Shown one piece after another: positions 20,592 through 31,723 of a stretch of 64,000 nucleotides of DNA (position 1 is the stretch's first letter; every line of letters starts with the position of its first letter). The translations under genes were made by a program, and so were the position numbers. The stretch covers positions 88,935 through 152,934 of the forward strand of contig JANYKT010000159.1 in NCBI GenBank assembly GCA_025358085.1. Reading direction: 5' to 3'. The notes beneath the pieces are model-generated. The model was not told the DNA's origin. It saw only the letters and a list, made by a program, of their open reading frames with translations, and ran no database searches. Origin of the DNA: Deltaproteobacteria bacterium (GTDB taxonomy: Bacteria; Myxococcota; Myxococcia; Myxococcales; 40CM-4-68-19).

Positions 20592-21845
20592 CTACTTGAT
20601 CGAGCCTGCGATGGAGAAGATGGGCAGGTACATGGCGATGAGAAAGCCGCCCACGACACCGCCCAGGAAGACCATCATCACCGGTTCGATGAGGCTGGTG
20701 AGCGCCGAGACCGCGTCGTCCACTTCGTCGTCGTAGAAGTCGGCGATCTTGGTGAGCATCTGGTCCATGGCGCCAGTGGCTTCACCAACGCCGATCATCT
20801 GCACCACCATGGGCGGGAACACCTTGGTCTCGGCGAGCGGCTGGACGATCGTCTTGCCCTCGGAGATCTTTTCCTTGGTGTAGCGGATGGCCTTCTCGAT
20901 CACGCTGTTGCCGGCCGTCTTGGCGACGACCTCCATGGCATCGAGGATAGGAACGCCAGACGAGATCATGGTGCCGAGGGTGCGGGTGAAGCGCGCCACC
21001 GCCACCTTGCGGATGAGCGGCCCGAAGATGGGGGTGCGGATGACGAAGGCGTCCCACTGCTGCCTGCCCTTGGGCCATCTGAGGTAGGCGCGGAAGGCGG
21101 CCGACGCGGCGAAAGCTCCCACGGCCATGTAGACGATGTAGTGCTGCAGGAACTTGGAGACATCGATCACGAACTGCGTGGGCGCCGGCATCACGCCGCC
21201 AAAGTCCTTGAACATCTTTTCGAAGGTCGGCGTGACGAAGAGCAGCAGCACCACGGTGACGCCGACCGCGACGATGAGCACCACGCTCGGGTACACCATG
21301 GCCGCCTTGACCTTGCCCTTGAGCTTCTCGTTCTTTTCGATGTAAGCGGCGAGCCGGTTCAAGATGGTGTCGAGGATGCCGCCGATCTCTCCGGCCGCGA
21401 CCAGCTGCACGTAGAGCGTGTCGAAGACCTTCGGGTGGTCGCCCAGCGCCTCGGCCAGCGTGGAGCCCGACTCGACCTTGGTCTTCACCTTGGAGAGCAC
21501 GTCGCGGAAGGCGAGGTTGTCGAGCTGGGTGGCGAGGATGTCGAGGCACTGCACCAGCGGCAGGCCGGCGTCGATCATGGTGGCGAATTGCCGGGTGAAG
21601 ATGACCAGGTCTTTCTGCGTGGTGCCACCGACGCCGGGCAGCTTGAACTTCAGCGACATCGGCTTCTTCTTGATCTTGACGTTCGACAGCGCCATGGCAC
21701 GCAGGCGCTGCTGGACCTGCGTCTCGTCGGCAGCCTCGGTCTCGCCGGACCTGGTTTCGCCGCTCTTGGTCTTGCCCTCCCAGAGCCAGACGGGGAGTTT
21801 CTGGGCAGCCGGAGCTGAGGACTTCGATGCGGTTGCGGTTGCCAT
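20592..21845 (-). CDS. pilC: type IV pilus inner-membrane platform protein
   Basis: GspF/PilC signature VIFTRQFATMIDAGLPLVQCLDIL and three TM segments. Confidence 0.95.
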   Translation of the reverse strand: MATATASKSSAPAAQKLPVWLWEGKTKSGETRSGETEAADETQVQQRLRAMALSNVKIKKKPMSLKFKLPGVGGTTQKDLVIFTRQFATMIDAGLPLVQCLDILATQLDNLAFRDVLSKVKTKVESGSTLAEALGDHPKVFDTLYVQLVAAGEIGGILDTILNRLAAYIEKNEKLKGKVKAAMVYPSVVLIVAVGVTVVLLLFVTPTFEKMFKDFGGVMPAPTQFVIDVSKFLQHYIVYMAVGAFAASAAFRAYLRWPKGRQQWDAFVIRTPIFGPLIRKVAVARFTRTLGTMISSGVPILDAMEVVAKTAGNSVIEKAIRYTKEKISEGKTIVQPLAETKVFPPMVVQMIGVGEATGAMDQMLTKIADFYDDEVDDAVSALTSLIEPVMMVFLGGVVGGFLIAMYLPIFSIAGSIK

Positions 21846-21886
21846 GCTGTTCTCCTTCGTGAGGACTCTTGAGTTGCGCTAACTTC

Positions 21887-22996
21887 CTACCGCGTACCGG
21901 GAGCCTGGATGGGGCGATTGACGCCCGGACGGACACCGGACGCGAGGATGTTGCGGAGTTCCTCTGCATCGGAGCTGCGGCCGAGCGCTTCTTCGAGCGT
22001 CACCATCCCACGCTGAATCAGGGACGCAAGGGACTGGTTGAAGGTCTGCATGCCGAACTTGGACTGACCCACCTGCATGGCTGAGTAGATCTGGTGGACC
22101 TTGTCCTCGCGGATGAGGTTCCGGATGGCGGCGTTCGGCACCATCACCTCGATGGCCAGCACGCGGCCGGGCCCGTTGGCCTTGGAGATCAGGTTCTGCG
22201 TCACCACGCCCTCGAGCACGAAGCTCATCTGCGCGCGGATCTGCGGCTGCTGGTAAGGCGGGAAGACGTCGAGGATGCGATTGATGGTCTGCACGCAGGA
22301 GTTGGTGTGGAGCGTGCCGAAGGCGAGGTGGCCCGTCTCGCTGATGACCAGCGCCGCCTCGATGGTCTCGAGGTCGCGCATCTCGCCGACCAGCACCACG
22401 TCCGGGTCCTGCCGCAGGATGTACTTGAGCGCCTTCTTGAAGTTGTGCGTGTCGGCGCCGACCTCGCGCTGATTGACGACGCAATTCTTGTGCGGGTGCA
22501 GGTACTCAATCGGATCTTCAATGGTGATGATGTGCTCGTGCCGCTCGGTGTTGATCTTGTCGATGATGGACGCAAGCGTAGTGCTCTTGCCCGAGCCGGT
22601 GGGCCCGGTCACCAGCACCAGCCCGCGCGGCTTCTTGGATAGCTCGGAGACGATGGGCGGCAGGCCCAGCTCCTGGAAAGTAAGAATCTTGAAGGGGATG
22701 GTGCGGAAAGCCGCCGCCACCGCGCCGCGCTGCATGAAAAGATTGGCGCGAAACCGCGACAGCCCCTTCACGCCGAAGCTCAGGTCGAGCTCGTTCTCTT
22801 CCTCGAACTTGTGCTTCTGCGCGTCGGCCAGGATCGAATACGTGAGCTGCTTGGTCTCGACCGGCGTCAGGGGCGGCGTCTTCAACGGCACCAGCGAGCC
22901 GTCGATGCGCAGCTGCGGCGGCGAGCCGGTGGTGATGTGGAGATCGGACGCCCCTTTCTCGACCATCGCCTTCAGGAGCTGGTGCAGGTTCGGCAA
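21887..22996 (-). CDS. pilT: type IV pilus retraction ATPase
   Basis: TGPTGSGKSTTLASIIDKIN, EDPIEYLHPHKNCVVNQREVGADT, AIRNLIREDKVHQIYSAMQ (PilT signature). Confidence 0.96.
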   Translation of the reverse strand: MPNLHQLLKAMVEKGASDLHITTGSPPQLRIDGSLVPLKTPPLTPVETKQLTYSILADAQKHKFEEENELDLSFGVKGLSRFRANLFMQRGAVAAAFRTIPFKILTFQELGLPPIVSELSKKPRGLVLVTGPTGSGKSTTLASIIDKINTERHEHIITIEDPIEYLHPHKNCVVNQREVGADTHNFKKALKYILRQDPDVVLVGEMRDLETIEAALVISETGHLAFGTLHTNSCVQTINRILDVFPPYQQPQIRAQMSFVLEGVVTQNLISKANGPGRVLAIEVMVPNAAIRNLIREDKVHQIYSAMQVGQSKFGMQTFNQSLASLIQRGMVTLEEALGRSSDAEELRNILASGVRPGVNRPIQAPGTR

Positions 22997-23002
22997 TTTG
23001 AA

Positions 23003-24709
<1,707 letters not shown>

Positions 24710-24822
24710 AGCGGGGGTTACCTCTTCAGGTTGAAGGGCCGAAGTATAGGGGAAGCCGGCCTGCCATGCGAGAAACCGACCGATGCCTGCCGGTTATTCC
24801 AGGCTTGACCGCAGCCATTCAG

Positions 24823-25770
24823 CTAAAGGAGCCTCTTCGCCGTCTCGACGTCCTTGCCGATCTGCTCCTTCAACGCCTCGACGCCGGAAAATCTTCGCTC
24901 GTCGCGCAGACGGTGGATGAACTCCACGCGCAAACGCCTCCCATAGAGGTCCAGGTCCACGTCGAAGAGGTGCACCTCGAGGCTCAAGTGGGCCTCCCCA
25001 CCGGGCACGGTGTCGCTGTTGAAGGTCGGATTGAGGCCCAGGTTGGCAGCACCTTTCCAGAGCATCGCGGGCTCGCCGGCGGGGAGCACCAGTGCCCGTA
25101 CCGCATAGACTCCCACCGAAGGATGCAGCTCGTTCGGCGTGCGCAGGTTCGCGGTGGGCCAGCCGAGCTTGCGTCCGCGACCCGCGCCGCGCACCACCTC
25201 GCCGTCGAGATCAAAAGGACGCCCGAGCAGCATGTTCGCCGCCTCGACGCGGCCGGCGAGGATGAACTCGCGGATCTTGGTGGACGAGACAACCAGCCCA
25301 TTGACCGTCACCTGTGCGACCACATGCAGACGGACGCCGCGCTCCTCCAGGGCGCGCCGCAGCGACTCCACCGAGCCGGCGCGCGCCTTGCCGTAGGTGA
25401 AGTCGTGGCCGACCACCACGGCGGCGACGCCGGTCGCGATCAAGAGGTCGACGAAGTCGTCCGGCGACAAGGCCATGAAGGCGCGATCGAAGGGCTGCTC
25501 AATCAAATCCTCGACACCGGCCTGCGCCAGCAACTCACGCTTGCGGTCCAGCGAGCAGATGAGCTTGGGCGCGTAGTCGGGGGCGAGCAGCCGGGCCGGG
25601 TGCGGCTCGAAGGTCAGCGCGCAGCAAGGGCCAAAGCTTGCGTGAGCGAGCTTTTGCGCTGCGTCGAAGAGCGCGCGGTGTCCCAGGTGCAGACCGTCGA
25701 AGTTGCCAATCGCGATGGCCCCGCGGGTCAGGCGGGTGACTGAATCAGCGACTCCCGGGTGGATGCGCAT
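24823..25770 (-). CDS. ribF: bifunctional riboflavin kinase/FAD synthetase
   Basis: AIAIGNFDGLHLGHRALFD, GRGRKLGWPTANL flavokinase motif. Confidence 0.95.
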   Translation of the reverse strand: MRIHPGVADSVTRLTRGAIAIGNFDGLHLGHRALFDAAQKLAHASFGPCCALTFEPHPARLLAPDYAPKLICSLDRKRELLAQAGVEDLIEQPFDRAFMALSPDDFVDLLIATGVAAVVVGHDFTYGKARAGSVESLRRALEERGVRLHVVAQVTVNGLVVSSTKIREFILAGRVEAANMLLGRPFDLDGEVVRGAGRGRKLGWPTANLRTPNELHPSVGVYAVRALVLPAGEPAMLWKGAANLGLNPTFNSDTVPGGEAHLSLEVHLFDVDLDLYGRRLRVEFIHRLRDERRFSGVEALKEQIGKDVETAKRLL

Positions 25771-27358
25771 CCGGCCGCCTGATAAGGGAGGCTGCCCGCC
25801 AAGTCAAACGGAGGCCGCTCTGCCGATTCGCACGATCGTCCTTCTGCTGGTCATCTTCACAGCCGCAGGAACAGCCCCCGCGCTCGCCGCCGATGTGCGG
25901 GTAGACGGAAGTTACCGGCTGCGCCTGGCCTCGAACACGAACCAGGTGCTGGACGACACCGGCACCGCGGTCGGCCAGTCGCACTGGGCCGAGCACCGGC
26001 TGCGAATCACGCCGAAGCTCATCGAAGCGAACCTCATCGAGATCCAGGGGTCGTTCGACGTGGCGTCTGGCCTGCTCGCGGGCGACGTGGCCAACAATTT
26101 TCGCGGGTTCGGCTGGACCGGCCGCAGCGACTCGCACGGCGGCTTGCACCCGAGCAGCTTCACCTTCCGCCACTTTTTTATCGAGCTGAAGCTGAACGTC
26201 GGCATCCTCCAGCTTGGCCAGATGGCCAGCCACTGGGGCATGGGCATGGTGGCAAATGGCGGCAACGGCGAGGAGGAGACCGACTTCGGCGACGTGCGCT
26301 TCGGCGACATCGTCGACCGCCTGCTCTTCGTCACCCGGCCGCTGGTCGGCCTGCTCGGGCCACGCAGCTTCCTCGCGCAGCATCTGGCCACCGCTATCGC
26401 CGGCGACATCGTCTATCGCGATCGCTACGCGGAGCTGGTGCAGTCGGCGCCGGGCAATAGCCTGCGCATCGGCGACCAGGCGTTCCAGCTGGTGGGCGCG
26501 GCCATCCTCGACTTCAGCGAGGCCAGCCGCCTGGGTTTCTATACGGCGCGCCGGGTGCAGAGCTTCGCGCTCGACAGCGGCGACCTGCACACCTGGATCT
26601 TCGACCTGCACGCGCGCACGCTTTTCCAGCCCGCGCTGCTTCCAGTCACCATCAGCCTCGAGGCCGAGGCAGCGCAGGTGGTCGGCGGCACCAGCCACGC
26701 TCCCAGCCTCAATGCGCCTGCGACGTCGCGTGTCAACCAGCAGGCGGCCGTGCTGCGCACGCTCGTCTCGAGAGGCCCGCTCGAGGTTGAGCTGGAAGGC
26801 GGCTATGCCAGCGGCCGCGCGAACCCCTTCGACGATCAGGTGACCGCCTTCCAGATGAACCGTGACTTCAAGGTGGGCCTGGTGCTCTGGGACGAAGTGA
26901 TGCTGTTCCAGACGCAGAACGCCGCGCGCAGGCTCTCGGATCCGCACCTGCTGGGCCGGCCGCCGCCAGGGCTCGACCTCCTCCCCACCGAAGGCTCGGT
27001 GACGAATGCCCTCTATCTGAAACCGACCTTGCGCTACCGCCCGGCCTTTCTCGGCGGCAAGGTGCGCGCGGTGGCGAGCGTGCTGCTGGCGCGCGCTCCC
27101 GAGCCGGTGATCGACCTCTACCAGGCATTCGTCTCCTCCTCGCCGCGCAACAGCTTTGGCGCTCCCGCCAAGCGCAGCTACGGCACCGAGATGGACTTTG
27201 CGCTCGGCTATCGGACCCGCATCGCTGGCGACCAGCTGGGCGCCGAGCTTGGCGTGCAGGCCGGGGTTCTGTTCCCGGGCGATGCCTTCGATCGCGCGGA
27301 CGGCACCCGGATGCCGGGCGTCTGGGTCGGCAAGCTTCGCGGTACCCTGGTCTTTTGA
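25763..27358 (+). CDS. putative exported outer-membrane beta-barrel-like protein
   Basis: Signal-like TIVLLLVIFTAAGTAPALA, then alternating strand-like sequence; start uncertain. Confidence 0.65.
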   Translation: MRIRPPDKGGCPPSQTEAALPIRTIVLLLVIFTAAGTAPALAADVRVDGSYRLRLASNTNQVLDDTGTAVGQSHWAEHRLRITPKLIEANLIEIQGSFDVASGLLAGDVANNFRGFGWTGRSDSHGGLHPSSFTFRHFFIELKLNVGILQLGQMASHWGMGMVANGGNGEEETDFGDVRFGDIVDRLLFVTRPLVGLLGPRSFLAQHLATAIAGDIVYRDRYAELVQSAPGNSLRIGDQAFQLVGAAILDFSEASRLGFYTARRVQSFALDSGDLHTWIFDLHARTLFQPALLPVTISLEAEAAQVVGGTSHAPSLNAPATSRVNQQAAVLRTLVSRGPLEVELEGGYASGRANPFDDQVTAFQMNRDFKVGLVLWDEVMLFQTQNAARRLSDPHLLGRPPPGLDLLPTEGSVTNALYLKPTLRYRPAFLGGKVRAVASVLLARAPEPVIDLYQAFVSSSPRNSFGAPAKRSYGTEMDFALGYRTRIAGDQLGAELGVQAGVLFPGDAFDRADGTRMPGVWVGKLRGTLVF

Positions 27359-27385
27359 AGAGCGACTCTTGGCAAAGGATTTCTG

Positions 27386-30300
27386 ATGAGGAAAGCACTC
27401 GCTCTCGCGCTGTTGCTTGGGGGCTGCCATTCAGGGCAGCCGTTCGAAGGCCTGGGCCCGGCGCAGCCCACCAGCGGCCCGCGGGTCCAATTCGATCTGA
27501 CGCGCCGGCCGCTCCCCGAAATCCCTTTCCCAAACGACCTGGCGACCCGACCGGACTCGGTAAGCCCGACCGGCCTGAGGGTCAATGCGAGTGTGGTGGC
27601 GCCGTCGCAGCTCGAGCGTTCCGTGCGCGGCCTGCTCGACACGCTCGATGGCTTTGGCACCTTTGCACCCATCACCGTGGCCTTCGACAAAGACCTCGAC
27701 GTTCTTGATCTCTACAACCGGCAGAACAACAAAGACCCGCTCGACGACGCCGTCTATCTGGTTGATTTGCAGACCGGTCAGACCCAGCCGCTGGATTTCA
27801 ATGGCGGACACTTCCCCTATGAGCTTTCCCAATCGAATCAATACTTCTCCAATGACCCGCTCGCAGCCGTCACCAACCTGCTCTTTCCCACCACGGGCCC
27901 GCAGCCGAATTTTCTGCACCTATTCGACCCGAAGTATCCGGACACGCACGGCGGCATCGCGCAGCAGTCCGACGACCTGCTCACCTTTTACGAGCGCGCC
28001 ACTCGTACGCTCGTCATGCGCCCGGTGCTTCCGCTGCAGCAGGAGCACAAGTACGCCGTGGTGCTCACGACGCGGCTGCACGGAACCGACGGCGCTCCCG
28101 TCGGCGCCCCGCCCGGGTCATCGGGCATCAATCACGCGGCCCAGACGAATGAATTGAAGCCGCTGTTGCGATGGCTGCCTGTCGCGCTCGGCGAAGTGTC
28201 CTATGCCTGGGCCTTCACCACGCAGTCTACCACGCGCGATCTCGAGCTCATCCGCAGCGGCCTGCACGGCTATGGCCCGCTCGGCCTGCTGCAACGCCAG
28301 TATCCGGTGCAGGGCATCACCGGAGGGACGCAGTCCCAGCCCAACTATCAAACGCTGATCAACGTGCTGCAGCTCAAGGGTCCTGCGCCCGACCCGACCA
28401 GGTTGGCGACCGATTCCTCTCTCTTCATCTTGAAGGTCGCGGACCTGCTGCCGCTGCTGCAGAATCCGAAAGTCAAGCAGCTCCTGCTCGGGATCGACGA
28501 CCAGAATGTGCAGGCGCTCCTCGATACCTATCAATACGTCGATTACTTCGTCATGGGTCAATACAACTCGCCCAGCTTTCTCGACCTGCCTTGTCCCGAT
28601 CCGGCGACTCCTTGCACCCCAAGCAGCGCGCCTGCCGATCAAAGCTTTCAGATCGATTACCAGACCGGCACCGCGCGGACCGTCCCCGCTACCGTGACTT
28701 TCATGCTCTCGGTACCGAAAGCGCGGCCCGAGGCCGGCCACGTCGCGCCGTTCCCGGTGGTCATTGCCGGCCACGGCTACAAGTCCACTCGCATCGAGCA
28801 CATCCTCGGCTTCGCCGGCACCTTCGCGAAGTTCGGTCTCGCCTCGATCTCAATCGACGCCTATGGCCACGGGCTCGGCCTTGACCCCGCGCTCGAGCAG
28901 ACCGCCCGCGCGCTGGCGGCGCAATACGGCTTGAGCAACTTCGCCGACGCGGTCTTTCAGGGTCGCGCGCGCGACCTCAACTACGACGGCGTCAAGGAGT
29001 CGGGCGGCGACTTCTGGACCGCCGATACCTTTCACACGCGCGATGTGGTGCGCCAGTCCATCGTGGACTGGATGCAGCTCGTCCGCGTGTTGCGCAGCTT
29101 TGACGGCCACGGCACTATGGCAGTCGGCAAAAACACCCAGCTCGCTGGCGACTTCAACGGCGACGGCATCCCCGACGTGGGCGGGCCGGTACATTGGCCG
29201 CTCGACGTCGGCACCGCGACCACTCAAGTGCTCTTCCCGGCGGACAGCTTCAATCCAGGCAGCGATACCTTCGCCTTCGGCATTTCGCTCGGCGGCATCC
29301 TCGCCGCGGTGCTACCTGCGGTCGAGCCCGCCATCATCGCCGCCGCGCCGACCTCCGCTGCCGGCGGACTCGGAGATGTCGGCCTCCGCTCGACGCTGGG
29401 CGATGTGGTGCAGGCGGTCTTCCTCGAACTCTTTGGCCCGATGTTCGTCAATTGCCACTTCGATCCCAACGCCGGCCCGCAAGACCCTCAGACCTTCTTC
29501 CATGTTGGCGCATGCGTTGACGGCCCGCCGGACACGCTCGTGATGACGGTGCAGGACGTGAACAAGCGCCGCGACGTCCCTGTGGCAAAGATCTCGCTGC
29601 AGCCCGGCGACCGCGTGGTGGTGAAGAACCTCGCCGAGCTCGCGCCCGGCGCTGACTGCTCCGATGGCGTCACCAGGGTGGACGGCTGCTCGACTGTCCT
29701 CGCCGATGCGCGGGGGTTGCTGCGGCTGCCCATCGCCGCGGACTGGCCGCTGCTTTCTTCCACCACGAGAGCCTCGCTCGACCCCGCCATCGCCCCGCGC
29801 GTCACCGTACAAGTCACGCGGCCCGGCGATCTCCTCCAACTGGCAATCATCTCCGCGGCGGGTACGCGACTGATTCAGACTTTCGAGCTGCCCGACCGGA
29901 CGCCGCAGCTCGCCGCGGCGCACTTCTTCGGGGTCGACTACAAGACCGGAACTCCATTGACGGCGGTCGCGCGCGGCTTCGGTTACACGCGCAACACGCC
30001 CGAGTTCCGCCGGCTGATGGGGTTATCGCAGACCATCCTCGAGCCTGGCGATCCGGTGAACTACGCACCTCATTACTTCAAGGATCCGCTGCTGGTCGGC
30101 GACCCCGCAGACGGTACTGTCGCGCGCGCGCCGGCGAACGTGCTGGTCATCGGCACCTCGGGAGATCCGGGCGTGCCCATCAACACCGCAATCTCGCTCG
30201 CCCGCGCTGCCGGCCTGGTGGAGCTGAATCAGCCTGATCCCGATTACGGGATATCCGTTGATCAGGTGCTGATCGGGAGCGGGGCGGTAGAAGGGGTGGC

Positions 30301-30847
30301 CAAGCTCTCGCGCTATGCCTCGACCAGCTATGGCCCGCGCCAGGCGCTCGGCAGCCACTTGCGCTGCGATCCCGGCAGCGATTGCACGAGCCCGGGATTG
30401 GTGGACACGACTGGATATTCCTGCGATGGCGCGGGCGGCAATTGCACCGACGGGTTCGGGGCGCCCAGGCTCAATCCGCCCCTGCGCCAACAGCTCCAGC
30501 GCACTTCCAGCGCCGCGGCTGCGTGCCCGCCGAAGTCGCCGCTCGCCGCGGCGGGAGGTTGCTACTCGTCCGGCGCGTCGGCGTGCATGACCGATGGCGC
30601 GGGAAACGCTTTGCCGGGCGTCTCGGCGCTGTTGCTTCCGTATCTCAATCGCCAGGGCCAGCACGGCTTCTTCACGCCGCACCCTGGCAAGGCGTTCGAT
30701 ATGGACAGCTATCTCGCGAATCTTATCGGCCGCTACTTCGAGTGCCGCGGACGGGAGCTGCGCTTCGATCCTTGCCAGACGCAGCTCTCGAGCGCGTCGG
30801 TGGGGCCGGTACCCGGGTGCCCGTGGATACCGGCGCCGCCGCAATGA
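27386..30847 (+). CDS. large lipoprotein with alpha/beta-hydrolase-like (lipase-like) domain
   Basis: Lipobox LLLGGC; VVIAGHGYKS and GISLGG (GxSxG) hydrolase motifs; DFNGDGIPDVGG Ca-binding-like motif. Confidence 0.75.
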   Translation: MRKALALALLLGGCHSGQPFEGLGPAQPTSGPRVQFDLTRRPLPEIPFPNDLATRPDSVSPTGLRVNASVVAPSQLERSVRGLLDTLDGFGTFAPITVAFDKDLDVLDLYNRQNNKDPLDDAVYLVDLQTGQTQPLDFNGGHFPYELSQSNQYFSNDPLAAVTNLLFPTTGPQPNFLHLFDPKYPDTHGGIAQQSDDLLTFYERATRTLVMRPVLPLQQEHKYAVVLTTRLHGTDGAPVGAPPGSSGINHAAQTNELKPLLRWLPVALGEVSYAWAFTTQSTTRDLELIRSGLHGYGPLGLLQRQYPVQGITGGTQSQPNYQTLINVLQLKGPAPDPTRLATDSSLFILKVADLLPLLQNPKVKQLLLGIDDQNVQALLDTYQYVDYFVMGQYNSPSFLDLPCPDPATPCTPSSAPADQSFQIDYQTGTARTVPATVTFMLSVPKARPEAGHVAPFPVVIAGHGYKSTRIEHILGFAGTFAKFGLASISIDAYGHGLGLDPALEQTARALAAQYGLSNFADAVFQGRARDLNYDGVKESGGDFWTADTFHTRDVVRQSIVDWMQLVRVLRSFDGHGTMAVGKNTQLAGDFNGDGIPDVGGPVHWPLDVGTATTQVLFPADSFNPGSDTFAFGISLGGILAAVLPAVEPAIIAAAPTSAAGGLGDVGLRSTLGDVVQAVFLELFGPMFVNCHFDPNAGPQDPQTFFHVGACVDGPPDTLVMTVQDVNKRRDVPVAKISLQPGDRVVVKNLAELAPGADCSDGVTRVDGCSTVLADARGLLRLPIAADWPLLSSTTRASLDPAIAPRVTVQVTRPGDLLQLAIISAAGTRLIQTFELPDRTPQLAAAHFFGVDYKTGTPLTAVARGFGYTRNTPEFRRLMGLSQTILEPGDPVNYAPHYFKDPLLVGDPADGTVARAPANVLVIGTSGDPGVPINTAISLARAAGLVELNQPDPDYGISVDQVLIGSGAVEGVAKLSRYASTSYGPRQALGSHLRCDPGSDCTSPGLVDTTGYSCDGAGGNCTDGFGAPRLNPPLRQQLQRTSSAAAACPPKSPLAAAGGCYSSGASACMTDGAGNALPGVSALLLPYLNRQGQHGFFTPHPGKAFDMDSYLANLIGRYFECRGRELRFDPCQTQLSSASVGPVPGCPWIPAPPQ

Positions 30848-31250
30848 CGTCGCTCCTGCTGAATGCCGACGGCAACAGCTCGCCAATGGTGGTGACAATG
30901 GTCTCGCCGTCCGCGCTGGCATAGACGACCGGCGTCGCTTCTGCCGCGAACTCGGCCAGCACCTGGCGGCAGCCACCGCACGGCGCGGACGGGCGATGAT
31001 TGCCGCCCACCACTGCCACAGCGTCGATGCGCTTGAAGCCGGCGGCCACGGCCATGGCCATGGCGTTGCGCTCGGCGCAGACGCTGAGTGGATAAGCGCT
31101 GTTCTCCACATTGCAGCCGGCAAAGATTCGGCCACCCGCGAGCACGGCCGCGCCGACCGGATACTTCGAATACGGAGCATGAGCGCGCTCGCGAACCAGT
31201 GCAGCGGCACGGAGCAGCGCGGGGATTCGGGTCTTTGGGCTGCGAGGCAC
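30723..31250 (-). CDS. cdd: cytidine deaminase with C-terminal tail
   Basis: NVENSAYPLSVCAERNA and APCGGCRQVLAEF zinc motifs; GTG start at 31250 chosen; last ~40 codons overlap the convergent gene. Confidence 0.85.
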   Translation of the reverse strand: MPRSPKTRIPALLRAAALVRERAHAPYSKYPVGAAVLAGGRIFAGCNVENSAYPLSVCAERNAMAMAVAAGFKRIDAVAVVGGNHRPSAPCGGCRQVLAEFAAEATPVVYASADGETIVTTIGELLPSAFSRSDVIAAAPVSTGTRVPAPPTRSRAASGKDRSAAPVRGTRSSGR

Positions 31251-31279
31251 GAGGCGCAAGCTAGCATTGCCCGGCGCGG

Positions 31280-31645
31280 CAGCCACTTTCCTTTTGGCAT
31301 TGCGCGGCCGCTCGAGACGCCGCTCGGCGAGCCCCGACTTCTCGTGCGGCTTGCGCTCGCGTGTGAGCAAGCCGGCGGGTGCGATTCGAAGCAGCACATT
31401 GCCTTGGTAGCTCACACCCAGATCCGTGGTCACTGAATTGGTGGACGATGACGTCGCGGCACGCGTGGTGTCGCCGCTCCAACCCGTCAGGCAATTGCAG
31501 GGCTCGCGTCTCGAAGAAGACCGTATTGTCGTTGCGGACCACCCGTGGATGATGGATGGACAGCAGCAGGTCCAGGTCAATCGCGCGGTCGATACGAGTG
31601 AAAGCACTCTCTGGCTGTGCAGGCCCGGTGCAGCGGGTGCCGGCA
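31280..31645 (-). pseudogene. C-terminal remnant of an IS transposase (ISNCY/integrase-core type), frameshifted
   Basis: One frame: ESAFTRIDRAIDLDLLLSIHHPRVVRNDNTVFFETRALQLP...DVIVHQFSD, then shifts to LGVSYQGNVLLRIAPAGLLTRERKP; R-V-x-N-D-N-T-V plus LQLP is typical of the transposase C-terminal region. Confidence 0.6.
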
Positions 31646-31723
31646 TTCAGATCAGACGCGGAGGTAGAGCGATCCTACGAAACAATGCACAAAGCCGGGA
31701 AGGTATAATGGTCAGCCTGCCCG

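Noticed and set aside
25745-27430. 561-aa minus-strand ORF opposite the barrel-like gene
   Set aside because: Arg/Glu/Ala-rich low-complexity antisense translation; sense ORF has a signal peptide and plausible fold.
30023-31399. 458-aa minus-strand ORF spanning the lipoprotein end and cdd region
   Set aside because: Overlaps real genes in another frame; no recognisable motifs.
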